The position numbers were made by a program, and so were the translations under genes. A stretch of DNA of 64,000 nucleotides from Actinospica durhamensis (GTDB taxonomy: Bacteria > Actinomycetota > Actinomycetes > Streptomycetales > Catenulisporaceae), in the NCBI RefSeq assembly GCF_018139695.1, contig NZ_JAGSOG010000001.1:52646-116645 (forward strand), in the 5' to 3' direction. Below the pieces are notes generated by a model. That model searched no databases and had not been told where the DNA came from. It was given only the letters and a program-made list of their open reading frames with translations. Shown in pieces: positions 50,398 through 59,492 of this stretch (its first letter is position 1; each line of letters begins with the position of its first letter).

Positions 50398-52860
50398 ATG
50401 CGCTTGCGTGCCCTTGGCGCGCTCACTCTGGCCGTAGCCGTCACGAGCTCGATCGCTCCGCTGACCGCGGCTCAGGCCGCCACCGCCACTCCGCACGACG
50501 TCGGCACCGCCTCGACGGAGTTCTATCTCGCGCACGGGAACGACGCCTCTATCGGCGGCGGGACCGTCATCGACAACACCAGCCCGTCCGTGTCGGTGTC
50601 GTCGGACCTGAAAACGGTCACGGCGAACATCCAGGGATGGGAACTGTCTCTGTCCTCCTCGGCCCCCCTCGCTCCGGGGACCTACACCAGCGGTGTATCG
50701 ATCACGGTGACGATGGGGACCTCCTACAACTGCGCCACCGGCTCCTTCACGATCATCGAGATGAGCGCGACCGACGTCAACGCGACGTTCAGCCTCGATT
50801 GCGGCCCGAGCGCCTCAGTGCCGGACAGCGTGGGCTTCCTGCGCTACAACGCCACCGTGGACACGCCGGTGCCGACGACGCCCAACGCGGCGCAGGCCAT
50901 CACCGACCCGCCGAACTCCGGCACCACCTCGGCCAACGCCGACGAGTTCTCCTTCAACAGCGCTCCGGGTGACTACATCGGGGTCGGTTCGTCAGTTGAC
51001 TTCACTGGCGCGAACCTGGTCGTAGGCGGAACCCAGGGCACGGCCACCGTGGGCGCGGGCACCTGGACCCTGGACCTCTCCGCGCCGGCCGGGGGACTGC
51101 TCGTTCCCGGCACTTACACCGGCGCCACCGGCTATCCCTTCAACTCGGGCACCGCGCCCGGCATCTCGTTGTACGGCGACGGCCGTGGCTGTGACCAGTA
51201 CTACGGCACCTTCACGATCTATCAGATCGCCTCGGACGCGACCGGCGCGCTCAGCCAGTTGAACGCGACCTTCACCCAGACGTGTGAGAAGACCACGGCT
51301 CCGCCGCTGGTCGGCTTCATCCGATACAACGCGACCGAGCCGACCCCGATCCCGGCCTTCCTGACCGCTTCGGCCAGCCCGGTCGCCGGGGCCTCGCTCG
51401 CGGACGGCTCCACGAACGTCACGCTGACCGCCAAGAGCAACGCCACCGCCGGTGCGAGCTACTCGTACAACTTCGGCGACGGCGCCGCGGCCACCGTCTC
51501 GGCCTCCAGCAGCGCCACCAAGGCGGAGTACGAGGGCACCTACCCGGTCTCGGTCACGGTGACCGACGCCGGCCAGATCACCACCTCCGCGACGGGGTAC
51601 TTCACCGTCGGCGACGGCTACCACGCGGTCACCCCGCAGCGGCTGCTCGACACCCGCTACGGCACCGGCGGCACCAAGGGTCCGGTCGCGAAGAACGGAA
51701 AGGTGACCATCACCCTGCCGACCTCGATCACGAACTCCGGCCACGGCACCCTCAGCGCCGTCGTGATCAACCTCACCGTCACGCAGCCCACCGCACTCGG
51801 GCTGGTCACGGCGTACTCCACCGGACTCTCGCAGAACCCGACGACCTCGAACCTGAACTACTCCAAGGGCGAGACCATCGCGAACCTGGTGACGGTCCCG
51901 ATCCTGCCGGGCGGCAAGATCGTACTCTCGGTCAGCTCCGGCGGCACCGAGCAGCTCATCGCCGACCTCGAGGGCTACTACACCGCGGGCAATGACCCGA
52001 CCAACGCCGGATACGGCTCGGTCACCCCGACCCGCATCCTGGACACGCGCCACGACACCGGCGGAGCCGGCGGCCGAGTCGCGGGCGGCAAGACCATCAA
52101 GCTCAAGCTGCCCTCCTCGGTCCCGACCGGTGCCACCGCGATCGTGCTCAACGTGACCGCGGTCGCGCCGAGCAAGGCGGGCGTCATCTCGGTCTTCCCG
52201 GACGGCACCACCCCGAACGCCTCGAACCTCAACTTCCCGGCCTCGGAGAACCTGCCGAACCTGGTGATCGTGGCCGTCCCGGCGGACCGCACGATCGACT
52301 TCAAGAACGGCGGCAGCGGAGCCGTGGACATCCTGGGCGACCTCGATGGGTACTTCTCCGACTCGGCGACCTCGAAGTTCGTCCCCTACTACCCGACGCG
52401 GCTGTTCGACACCCGCAAGTACGGCGGCGCGCTCGACCCGTTCTACTACGAGTCGTACACCATGGCCTACGCCCTGCAGGTGCCGGTCGCCGCGCTCACC
52501 GCCTCGCTCTACAACGTCACGGTGACCGCGCCGACCGCCTCCGGGTACGTCAGCGTCGTGCCGGACCCGATCAAGAACCTGCCGTCGGTCTCGAACCTGA
52601 ACTTCAGCAAGGGTCAGACCATCGCCAACGGGGTGCTCGCACCGATGACCAACGGCGTCCAGGACTACCTCAACGGGTCCCCGAGCGGTTCGATCCAGCT
52701 GATCTCGGACTTCTTCGGCTACTTCGCCAAGCCCCTGGCCACCACCGCCCCGCCCTCCTCGCCGAATGCCAAGCCCTCGGCGAACGTGAAGTCCCCGCTG
52801 GCCGGCAACGCCGTGGCAGCCCCGACCGCACGGCTGGGCGGGTCGGCGTTCGCGCGCTGA
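50398..52860 (+). CDS. Exported protein with duplicated N-terminal domain and three RILDTR repeats
   Basis: An 820-residue secreted protein. The start at 50398 (after GGGGG) gives a clean signal peptide (ends AAQAATA); the longer frame to 50305 is not needed. Residues 35-320 are two tandem copies of a roughly 140-residue beta domain, each with a Cys pair and ending VGFLRYNAT or VGFIRYNAT. A PKD-like segment (YSYNFGDGAAATV) follows, then three RILDTR-type repeats (TPQRLLDTRYG, TPTRILDTRHD, YPTRLFDTRKY) and a Pro/Ser/Ala-rich tail. It is the third paralogue in the window; the N-terminal half differs from the other two. Confidence 0.82.
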   Translation: MRLRALGALTLAVAVTSSIAPLTAAQAATATPHDVGTASTEFYLAHGNDASIGGGTVIDNTSPSVSVSSDLKTVTANIQGWELSLSSSAPLAPGTYTSGVSITVTMGTSYNCATGSFTIIEMSATDVNATFSLDCGPSASVPDSVGFLRYNATVDTPVPTTPNAAQAITDPPNSGTTSANADEFSFNSAPGDYIGVGSSVDFTGANLVVGGTQGTATVGAGTWTLDLSAPAGGLLVPGTYTGATGYPFNSGTAPGISLYGDGRGCDQYYGTFTIYQIASDATGALSQLNATFTQTCEKTTAPPLVGFIRYNATEPTPIPAFLTASASPVAGASLADGSTNVTLTAKSNATAGASYSYNFGDGAAATVSASSSATKAEYEGTYPVSVTVTDAGQITTSATGYFTVGDGYHAVTPQRLLDTRYGTGGTKGPVAKNGKVTITLPTSITNSGHGTLSAVVINLTVTQPTALGLVTAYSTGLSQNPTTSNLNYSKGETIANLVTVPILPGGKIVLSVSSGGTEQLIADLEGYYTAGNDPTNAGYGSVTPTRILDTRHDTGGAGGRVAGGKTIKLKLPSSVPTGATAIVLNVTAVAPSKAGVISVFPDGTTPNASNLNFPASENLPNLVIVAVPADRTIDFKNGGSGAVDILGDLDGYFSDSATSKFVPYYPTRLFDTRKYGGALDPFYYESYTMAYALQVPVAALTASLYNVTVTAPTASGYVSVVPDPIKNLPSVSNLNFSKGQTIANGVLAPMTNGVQDYLNGSPSGSIQLISDFFGYFAKPLATTAPPSSPNAKPSANVKSPLAGNAVAAPTARLGGSAFAR

Positions 52861-52904
52861 CACCAGGCACAACGCACGACCGCTAGACCGCATTACTGCT
52901 CCAC

Positions 52905-52945
52905 CGCACCACCGCATCACGCATCACCGCATCACCGCATCACCC
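52905..52945. repeat. Short 8-9 base tandem repeat
   Basis: CCGCATCA units repeat about four times with small interruptions in the gap after the exported-protein gene. It is probably slippage-generated; no function suggested. Confidence 0.6.
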
Positions 52946-52954
52946 AGCACACCG

Positions 52955-52984
52955 GTGCCCCGGACCGCTCATGGTCCGGGGCAC
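52955..52984 (+). terminator. Hairpin terminator after the exported-protein gene
   Basis: A perfect 12-base stem GTGCCCCGGACC/GGTCCGGGGCAC with loop GCTCAT, without a T-run. The remaining 160 bases to the sigma gene hold its promoter; nothing else stands out. Confidence 0.75.
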
Positions 52985-53145
52985 TGCTGCTGTCGGCGGC
53001 GGTACGCGACGGCCGTCTCGTCCTCGCCGGGCAGCGCGAGTGCGGCGCTTCGCGCGTCTCGGAAATTCCCCGGCTCTCGAGGCAACCGGCCCGCGGGGTC
53101 GTACGTGTTACCTCGAACGCGCCCGCTGCGGCGCCGGAGACGCAA

Positions 53146-53718
53146 GTGAAGCAGAGGGCAGAAGTGGCCGCAGGGCTCGATTACGACGAGTTCTACCATG
53201 CGACCTTCCATCGCGTGGTCGGCCAGGTTTTCGCGATGACGGGCAGCCTTGCCGAGGCGGAGGACTCGGTGCAGGAAGCCTACGCACGGGCCTGGCAGAG
53301 CTGGAACAAGATCAGCGAGTACGAGGACCCGGAGGCCTGGGTACGGTCCGTCGCGTTCCGCATCTCGGTCTCGAGTTGGCGCAAGACGATGAGCCGCTTC
53401 ACCGCCCACAAGCGCCAGGCCCAGTCCGAGGAGCAGCCCGCGCTGAGCCCCGATCGGCTGGCCATCATGAACGCGCTACGCCTGATCACGCCCGAGCAGC
53501 GCCAGGTCATCGTGCTGCACCACTTCCTGGACCGTTCGGTCGAGGAGATCAGCCGGGAGACCGGCGCGCCGACCGGCACGGTCAAGGCCCGCCTCGCCCG
53601 CGGCCGCAGGGCCCTGGCTCCGCACCTGTCCGAATTCGCCGAATCCGCGCCGGCGACCGTCAAGCAGCCGAAGTCCAAGCCGAGCAAGTCTCGTGAGGAG
53701 CGTGTCCCCCATGTCTGA
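53146..53718 (+). CDS. SigE-family ECF sigma factor (second)
   Basis: A 190-residue sigma factor: region 2 (DYDEFYHATFHRVVGQVFAM, SLAEAEDSVQEAYARAWQSW, PEAWVRSVAFRISVSSWRK) and region 4 (ITPEQRQVIVLHHFLDRSVE, EISRETGAPTGTVKARLARG). A Lys/Ser-rich tail follows. GTG at 53146 has GGAG upstream; GTG at 53164 has GAGGG and is a close alternative. It overlaps the next gene by eight bases, repeating the sigma-plus-membrane-protein arrangement seen at 43.7-44.8 kb. Confidence 0.9.
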   Translation: MKQRAEVAAGLDYDEFYHATFHRVVGQVFAMTGSLAEAEDSVQEAYARAWQSWNKISEYEDPEAWVRSVAFRISVSSWRKTMSRFTAHKRQAQSEEQPALSPDRLAIMNALRLITPEQRQVIVLHHFLDRSVEEISRETGAPTGTVKARLARGRRALAPHLSEFAESAPATVKQPKSKPSKSREERVPHV

Positions 53719-55183
53719 GCGGTTCGACGACCTCATGGCCGGCCTGGTCGACTCGGCCGGCGCGCACAGCGCCCCCGGCCCCGCCCTGGCCCGCAAGCGC
53801 GGCAGGCAGCGCCGCACCCGGCAGCGTCTGGCCGCCTCCACGCTGAGCCTGGCGCTGCTCGGCACCGCCGGAGGCGTGGCCGCCACCAGCCTCGGCCAGG
53901 GCCACGGCACCCCGCTGCCGACCGGCCACACCGGCGCGGCGGTCCCCACCGGATCGGCTTCGGCGTCGGCTTCCACACCGGCCTCTCCGAGCCCTGACTC
54001 GGCCCCGAGCACCCCGGCCGGCGCGAGCACGTCCGCGAACCCCGCCACGTCGAACCCGACCAGCTCGCTGGTGCCCGGAACCTACAGCCCGGGCAACTGG
54101 TACCAGCCCACCGATCTGCCGCTGGCTTCGTCCACGCTCGTCTGGGTGCCCGTCTCCGACATGCTCGGGACGAGGATCGGCGGGAACGTCGGCGAAGTGG
54201 AGTCGTCCGGCGACGGCGCTTCCACCAACCTCGCCTACTTCGGTGACGGGTGTCAGATCTCCTCGCTGAACGCCGCACCAGCCACCGAGTACGAGGACTA
54301 CACGGGGGCCGACAACAACACCTTCCTGAGCACCGCCGACAACGCCATCGCGGCCGACGTCGAACACCTCGTCTACTTCTACTCGGACTCCTCCGCGGCG
54401 AGCTCCGCGTGGAACGCGATCGGCTCGGGCTTCCACCACTGCGTCGCCACGGATTCCGGCACGAACCCGACGACGGGCGGCGAGACGACCGGAACCACCA
54501 CGCAGACGAGCTCCGCGGCCGAGAGCCAGTGCTGGTCGAACGTCACCACCCCGACCGGCCACCCCGCAGGCGACGGCACATCCGACCATGCCTGTTTCGT
54601 GCAGCAGGGCAACGTGATCGAGGCCGTCGACCTGACGGTGAACTTCGACAAGTCGGCGTATCTCTCCACGGTCGACTACGGCACCCTCGACCCGACCATG
54701 GTCCAACAGCTCACCCGGAGCCTTGCCGGTGATCTCCACTCCGGCAGCTCGCCGGTCTGCGGCACCGGTGATCTCAAGATCACCCTTGGCTCGAGCGGCA
54801 CCTACAGCACCAACGGTGCCCACTACCGGGTCCTGGTCCTCACGAACATCAGCGGATCGACCTGCACAGTCGAGGGATATCCGACCACCACGCTGGTCAG
54901 CAGCGCAGGCAAGACACTCGTCACCGCGGGCGACAACCCGCATGACCCCTACACCGCGAAGAACTACTCCCAGGCACAGATCACGCTCTCTCCCGGCGCG
55001 ACCGGCTCGGCGATCCTGAACTGGGGCGACAACGCGGCCGGCGTGGCCTGCACCTACCCCGGTCCGAACACCCTCACGGTGTTCGCCCCCGACTCTGCCA
55101 CCGCAACGTCGCTCGGCACCCTGAGCAACGTCTGCGAACGCCCCGACATGACCCCGGTCCAAGCCGGGCTGGTCACCCCGTAG
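53711..55183 (+). CDS. Membrane-anchored DUF4232 protein coupled to the sigma factor
   Basis: A 490-residue protein. A short cytoplasmic N-terminus (residues 1-35) leads into one membrane segment (about residues 40-58), a Ser/Pro/Thr-rich linker to residue 120, an extracellular domain with several Cys (DGCQISSL, HHCVATD, SQCWSNV, HACFVQQ) to residue 340, and a C-terminal DUF4232 domain (VCGTGDLKITLGSSG, YRVLVLTNISGSTCTVEGYP, NVCERP). The ATG at 53711 overlaps the sigma stop. The topology suits a surface sensor regulating the sigma factor; anti-sigma function is inferred only from position. Confidence 0.8.
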   Translation: MSERFDDLMAGLVDSAGAHSAPGPALARKRGRQRRTRQRLAASTLSLALLGTAGGVAATSLGQGHGTPLPTGHTGAAVPTGSASASASTPASPSPDSAPSTPAGASTSANPATSNPTSSLVPGTYSPGNWYQPTDLPLASSTLVWVPVSDMLGTRIGGNVGEVESSGDGASTNLAYFGDGCQISSLNAAPATEYEDYTGADNNTFLSTADNAIAADVEHLVYFYSDSSAASSAWNAIGSGFHHCVATDSGTNPTTGGETTGTTTQTSSAAESQCWSNVTTPTGHPAGDGTSDHACFVQQGNVIEAVDLTVNFDKSAYLSTVDYGTLDPTMVQQLTRSLAGDLHSGSSPVCGTGDLKITLGSSGTYSTNGAHYRVLVLTNISGSTCTVEGYPTTTLVSSAGKTLVTAGDNPHDPYTAKNYSQAQITLSPGATGSAILNWGDNAAGVACTYPGPNTLTVFAPDSATATSLGTLSNVCERPDMTPVQAGLVTP

Positions 55184-55839
55184 CCCGAACGCAAAGCGAC
55201 AACCCAGAAGGACACGTGCGGCGCCCTGGTCTCGGCCAGGGCGCCGCGCCACGTCCGCACCGCCCAGGAACGCGATCAAGCCCGGCCCGAGTGACCTTGA
55301 TCACCTCTGCCGACTCATGCCGCCGGGCTCATCCCCATGGGACGCTCGTCCCGGCACCGCGCGCCGTGTCAGTGTTCGTGCGTTCTATCCGGCGCTCAAG
55401 TCCGTCGAGGACCATCTGGAGCCCGAACAGCCCCCGGCCCCGCGCCTCCTACAGTCAGGTCGGGTTCAGCGTCATCGCCCGCGAATGGAAGGACAGCCGG
55501 GCCGACAACGGCGGCGGCGGTGTCGCCTCCAGCGCGGCCGGCCTACTGCGTACTGCGCTGGGCCCGTTTCCACCGCGGCGACCCGCCGACACAGCCGAGC
55601 GACCTACCCCGGAACACGAAGAAGCCCGGCCGAAGTGACCTAGATCACTTCTGCCGGGCTCATCCCGTCGCGGCTTTCGCCACTTGTGCTCCCGACTTGC
55701 GTCGGTGCACCTGAGTGGTGCACCGACGGAACGGCCCTGACCAGTCTTGGAGCGCCAAAACACTGGATGAATTCCCACGTTCCCCTTGATCCTTTCCCGC
55801 TGGCGGCTTTGGACGAGGTTGGTGTGGAATCCTCGCGTC
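55184..55839. other. Intergenic module with repeated terminator-like hairpins
   Basis: No intact gene. It holds a diverged terminator-like hairpin (55279-55329), a better copy (55623-55660: AGCCCGGC/GCCGGGCT outer and CGAAGTGA/TCACTTC inner), and a perfect hairpin CGTCGGTGCACC-TGAGT-GGTGCACCGACG (55700-55728). The module from 55613 to about 55800 recurs in diverged form at 62443-62615. Short frames here read shared residues only because of the repeat. Confidence 0.65.
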
Positions 55840-56775
55840 ATGCCGGTCGCGACCATGTATGCCGAATTCGCCACCCGCGAGGCTCGCGGTGCATCGCCGA
55901 CGTATGAGCGGTTGTCGCTCGCCATCTCGCGGGATACGGATGTACTCACGCTGCTAGAGCGGGTGCCCGCCCCGAAGCGGCAGCCGAACCTGCTACTCGC
56001 CGTGGTGCGGCTGCTTGGCGGACCGGTCGATGACGCAAGCGCGTTCCACGACTTCACCATGGCCAACTGGCCAGCGGTCGAGGAGCAGTTGCGCAGCCGG
56101 GCCACGCAGACCAACGAGGTCGGCCGCTGCGCGCTGCTGCTGCCGGTACTCGCGGCGTTACGGCAACCGCTGGCCCTGGTGGAGGTCGGCGCGGCGGCCG
56201 GGCTCGGGCTCTACCCGGACCGGTATTCGTACCGCTACGGCCGCCACCGAATCGGAACCGGCGGCCCGGTTCTCGAGTGCGCACTCACCGGCACAGCTCC
56301 GCCGGCCCGGCTGCCGCAGATCGTCTGGCGGGCCGGTCTGGACCTGAATCCGCTCGATGTGACCGACCCGGCCGACCTCGCCTGGCTGGAGGCGTTGATC
56401 TGGCCGGAGCAAGACGATCGCCGACAGCGGCTTCGGTCCGCGGCCGCGATCGCGGCCGCGGACCCGCCGACACTCATCCGCGGCGACCTCGTCGACGACC
56501 TGGCGCATCTGGTTGCCCGTGCGCCAGCCGACGCGACGCTGGTGGTCTTCCATACCTCCGTGCTCTACCAGTTGCCCGCCGCGCGCCGGAGTCTGTTCCT
56601 CAACGCGGTACGCGCGCAGCCCGGCCACTGGATCTCGGTCGAGGCTCCGGACGTCGTGACCTTCGCCGGGCTTCCGATGCCGCCGGACCAAACCCTGCAC
56701 AACGTGCTGGCGTTGGATGGCCGCCCGCTCGCATGGGCCCGGGGCCATGGCCAGGCGATGCAGTGGCTAATTTGA
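55840..56775 (+). CDS. DUF2332 family protein
   Basis: A 311-residue protein of the DUF2332 family: YAEFATREARGASPTYERLS at the start, NLLLAVVRLLGGPVDDA, QTNEVGRCALLLPVLA and PLALVEVGAAAGLGLYPDRY, and VVFHTSVLYQLPAARRSLFL late. The GLNLYPDRY-like motif suggests a methyltransferase-like Rossmann fold, but function is unproven. The start is chosen at the ATG at 55840; 55786 and 55855 are possible. It lies just downstream of the repeated hairpin module. Confidence 0.82.
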   Translation: MPVATMYAEFATREARGASPTYERLSLAISRDTDVLTLLERVPAPKRQPNLLLAVVRLLGGPVDDASAFHDFTMANWPAVEEQLRSRATQTNEVGRCALLLPVLAALRQPLALVEVGAAAGLGLYPDRYSYRYGRHRIGTGGPVLECALTGTAPPARLPQIVWRAGLDLNPLDVTDPADLAWLEALIWPEQDDRRQRLRSAAAIAAADPPTLIRGDLVDDLAHLVARAPADATLVVFHTSVLYQLPAARRSLFLNAVRAQPGHWISVEAPDVVTFAGLPMPPDQTLHNVLALDGRPLAWARGHGQAMQWLI

Positions 56776-57068
56776 CGGCCTGTTCAGTATTGATCCTGGC
56801 CGCAAACAGCGACCCAGCCGAGCGTTACGACAGCTTCCAGCTCCGCACGGCAACACGTTACACATAGTCGTAGACCGGTCTGCCCGATTGCCAGCCAGCA
56901 CTGACAGCCTCCGCGACTACGTCGTCGATATTCGAACGATTCGCGGACACCGGCGCAACCTCACCCGCGCGGGTGGTTGTCGGCCCGCCCCGACTGTCGC
57001 GGAAACGCTGTTGCAAAATCCAGCCGTAGTCCCGGGTCGGGGCGCCGTTTTCCCTACACTCGGCCGCC
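56776..57068. other. Intergenic stretch before the recombinase remnant
   Basis: No gene is supported in these 293 bases. Part of an overlapping long frame belongs to the other reading frame of the recombinase. Confidence 0.5.
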
Positions 57069-57727
57069 GTGAACGAACTCGAACTCGATCCGCCGCTCGC
57101 CACCGGCGCGAAGATCGGCTACGCCCGGGTCTCAACCGCCGGGCAGCCTCTCGACCGCCAACTTGCCTCGCTCACGGCAGCCGGGTGCATCCGGGTGTTC
57201 GCCGACAAGAAGTCCGGCAAGAACATCAAGCGCGAGGAACTGTGGAAGGCACTGGACTTCCTGCGCCCTGGCGACACTCTGGTGGTCGCCTCGCTCGACC
57301 GGCTCGGCCGCTCCCTCGCGGACCTGATCTCGATCGTCGCCGGACTGCGCCGCCGCGGGATCGATTTCGCCTCGTTGCACGAGGCGCTCGATACCACCAC
57401 ACCAGGCGGCAGGCTGGTCTTCCACGTCTTCGCCGCCCTGAGTTCATCCGAGAACTGATCGTCGAAGGTACCCGCGAAGGGCTTGAGGCGGCGAGGGCTC
57501 GCGGGCAGCGCCTCGGGCGCCCGCCAGCCTTGACGCCGGAGCAGGTCGCGCATGCTCGCGATCTTCTGTCGCGGCCCGAGAACTCGGTCGCATCGATCGC
57601 CCGGCTGCTGAGCGTCTCCCGCTCGACGATCTACAAGTACGTCCCGGAGCTCAGGGGCAGAAGCGGGGCTGCTCTGGACGGTACCGGCCCACGGCGGGGG
57701 ATCCTGCCGGCCGGAGCCGACAGCTAG
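57069..57727 (+). pseudogene. Serine recombinase (resolvase/invertase type), frameshifted
   Basis: The first frame gives IGYARVSTAGQPLDRQLASL with the catalytic Ser in ARVST, DKKSGKNIKREELWKALDFL, RPGDTLVVASLDRLGRSLAD and HEALDTTTPGGRLVFHVFAA, then stops at about 57458. The remainder continues in another frame: EFIRELIVEGTREGLEAARA, RGQRLGRPPALTPEQVAHAR and a Hin-type HTH (SVASIARLLSVSRSTIYKYV). Family members read FAALAEFIREL here; the site CTGAGTTC looks like a 4-base deletion from CTGGCCGAGTTC. The DNA is otherwise intact, so inactivation is recent. Confidence 0.85.
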
Positions 57728-57820
57728 TGCTACCCCCGGGAACGTCCGCGCGGTTGACTCCAAAGTGGTTGCCACTGCTGTCATCCAGCTACGATTCAGG
57801 TCCGAATGAGAGAGGGGTCC

Positions 57821-58102
57821 ATGTCGTTGATGTATGAGGCTGCTCCGGCTACGCAGCTCCACGGTCGAGGAACGGGTGTCATCGTTCTGGTGATCAGTGT
57901 CGTCGCTTTGCTGCTGCTTGCGGCGATTGCAGCTGACTTCCATGGTTTCGCCCAGCGCGTACCTTGGGCAGGGCGATCGTCCGATCCAGAGCAGCAGAGG
58001 TTCGTGGTGGGATGGAACCGAGTGGGCTGCGGCATATTCGCGATCTTCGCCGTGATTGCCGTCGTCGATGGGATTCGGCTTATCAGCACCGGGTCGATGT
58101 AG
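57821..58102 (+). CDS. Small two-TM membrane protein
   Basis: A 93-residue protein with hydrophobic helices near residues 18-40 (TGVIVLVISVVALLLLAAIA) and 68-88 (VGCGIFAIFAVIAVVDGIRL) and a polar loop between (GRSSDPEQQRFVVGWNR). The ATG at 57821 has GAGAGGGG upstream. No family recognised. It sits between the recombinase remnant and a duplicated noncoding tract, within the accessory region. Confidence 0.65.
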   Translation: MSLMYEAAPATQLHGRGTGVIVLVISVVALLLLAAIAADFHGFAQRVPWAGRSSDPEQQRFVVGWNRVGCGIFAIFAVIAVVDGIRLISTGSM

Positions 58103-58215
58103 GCGGCTACCACCGTGCCACATCGGGTCCACGCATGTGGAGCGAACATCCATAAAAAACCGCAGGAAACCGAGCGGACGTTGGTTGATGCGGCACTGCG
58201 GTCGGCTGCCGCCTG

Positions 58216-58531
58216 GCACAGGTGCTGCACTGGTACCACCAGGGGTGCCAATGCCACGCCCGGCGCGGCGGCCGCGACGGGAGCTGCTCATAGCCGCCGG
58301 TACGTAGCGAAGGCGTGGTCTCGCCAGCAGGATCACCATGTCTGAAAGCCCTTCCTGGGCAAGGTGCCGTGGACATGCCGGGTCGCCCACAGCCGCGCAC
58401 AGGTGCTGCACTGGTACCACCAGGGGTGCCAATGCCACGCCCGGTACGGCGGCTGCTGCGTGAGCCGCTCACGCCCGCCGCCAGCGTGTGGAATGTGTGG
58501 TCTCACCAGCGGTATCGCCGAGTCTGAAAGC
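58216..58531. repeat. Tandem duplication of a ~135-base element, period ~181
   Basis: Units 58216-58349 and 58397-58531 share a perfect 48-base block at their starts (58216-58263 and 58397-58444) and then diverge, both ending TCTGAAAGC. On the minus strand one frame in both copies reads AWHWHPWWYQCSTCAR, an aromatic, CxxC-bearing peptide, but no convincing start or gene-length frame surrounds it. The rest of the gap 58103-58698 holds nothing else I can support. Confidence 0.7.
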
Positions 58532-58698
58532 GACATGCAGCCTATCCGGATAGTCCGACTTATCGGGTCTTTCCGAATAGGCACCCCGCGAGGCATGATG
58601 CGCGACACGCGCCCGGCATAGGCGCAATGTGCTTCTTTATGATCATCACGGTGCCTACGATGCGGTTCTGGGGGAATCGGCGCGTTGAGAGGCGAATC

Positions 58699-59310
58699 GT
58701 GCAGGTGCAAGACCACGCGTTGAGCGACGCGTTGCAAGCCACGCTGGACGGCGTGCGCGCGGAGTACGAGCGTCTGATGGCCGAGTTAGCCTTCCGTGAA
58801 AAGGAACTGGCGCAGACTCGCGAGGAGATGGAGCACAATCGGCTGCTCGCCGAAGCGGTCGGACGCGAACTCGCCCGGCGCAAAAGCACGTGGAGCGGGC
58901 CAAGCGACTGCCCCGGGCCGGAGCCGGCAGCAGATCCCGAAGCGGACTCGCCGCCGCGCACTCTGTCTGACCAGGAAGTCCAGGCGCTGCGGGGCACGGT
59001 CTCACGTCGAGAGGTGGCGTTGCAGGTGCTCAACACGATCGGGATGACCCGGCCAGTCCGCGCGCGCGATGTCGCCGAAGCGTACGAGGGCAAGGGCCAG
59101 CCGATTTCCAAGACAGCGCGGGAAGGCGCCCGGCACGCGTTGCTGGATCTGGCCGCCGCAGGTCTTGCCGTTCGTCTCGCCGACGGATCGTTCCTGCCCG
59201 CGGGTAGCCCTCTTCTGGCTACGTACAAAGCTGAGCCAGGCGTCCCTGCGCAGACTCGGGGCAGCGCGGCGGACGACTTCGAAATCGATCAGAGGTCCGC
59301 CGGGGCATAA
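58699..59310 (+). CDS. Unrecognised coiled-coil protein with a possible wHTH domain
   Basis: A 203-residue protein. Residues 5-65 are a heptad-rich helix (LQATLDGVRAEYERLMAELA, FREKELAQTREEMEHNRLLA), a Pro/Glu/Asp linker follows, and residues 105-175 resemble a winged helix (VALQVLNTIGMTRPVRARDV, AEAYEGKGQPISKTAREGAR, HALLDLAAAGLAVRLADG). GTG at 58699 with GAGAGG upstream is chosen; ATG at 58660 is possible. It lies 180 bases before a recombinase-like gene on the same strand; a DNA-binding accessory role is possible, as for the small TnpC proteins of some transposons. Confidence 0.6.
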   Translation: MQVQDHALSDALQATLDGVRAEYERLMAELAFREKELAQTREEMEHNRLLAEAVGRELARRKSTWSGPSDCPGPEPAADPEADSPPRTLSDQEVQALRGTVSRREVALQVLNTIGMTRPVRARDVAEAYEGKGQPISKTAREGARHALLDLAAAGLAVRLADGSFLPAGSPLLATYKAEPGVPAQTRGSAADDFEIDQRSAGA

Positions 59311-59492
59311 AGAAACAGGTGGCCGCCGTCGAGGTTCAGAGCTCGACGGCGGCCGATGAACAGCACGATTCCAGCAAAAGGGTCGGTGTTCTCTCAGCAC
59401 GATACTCGACTCCTCGATGTCGGCTGGGATTGCGCCGCGCCCTCGTCCCTCCGTGTCCGCAACCATGCGGCACGGGAGAAACGAGATGTCCC

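Noticed and set aside
58107..58737. Two minus-strand genes spanning the tandem duplication
   Set aside because: The frames have no RBS, share only the 16-residue block and overlap the promoter and start of the coiled-coil gene; kept as a repeat only.
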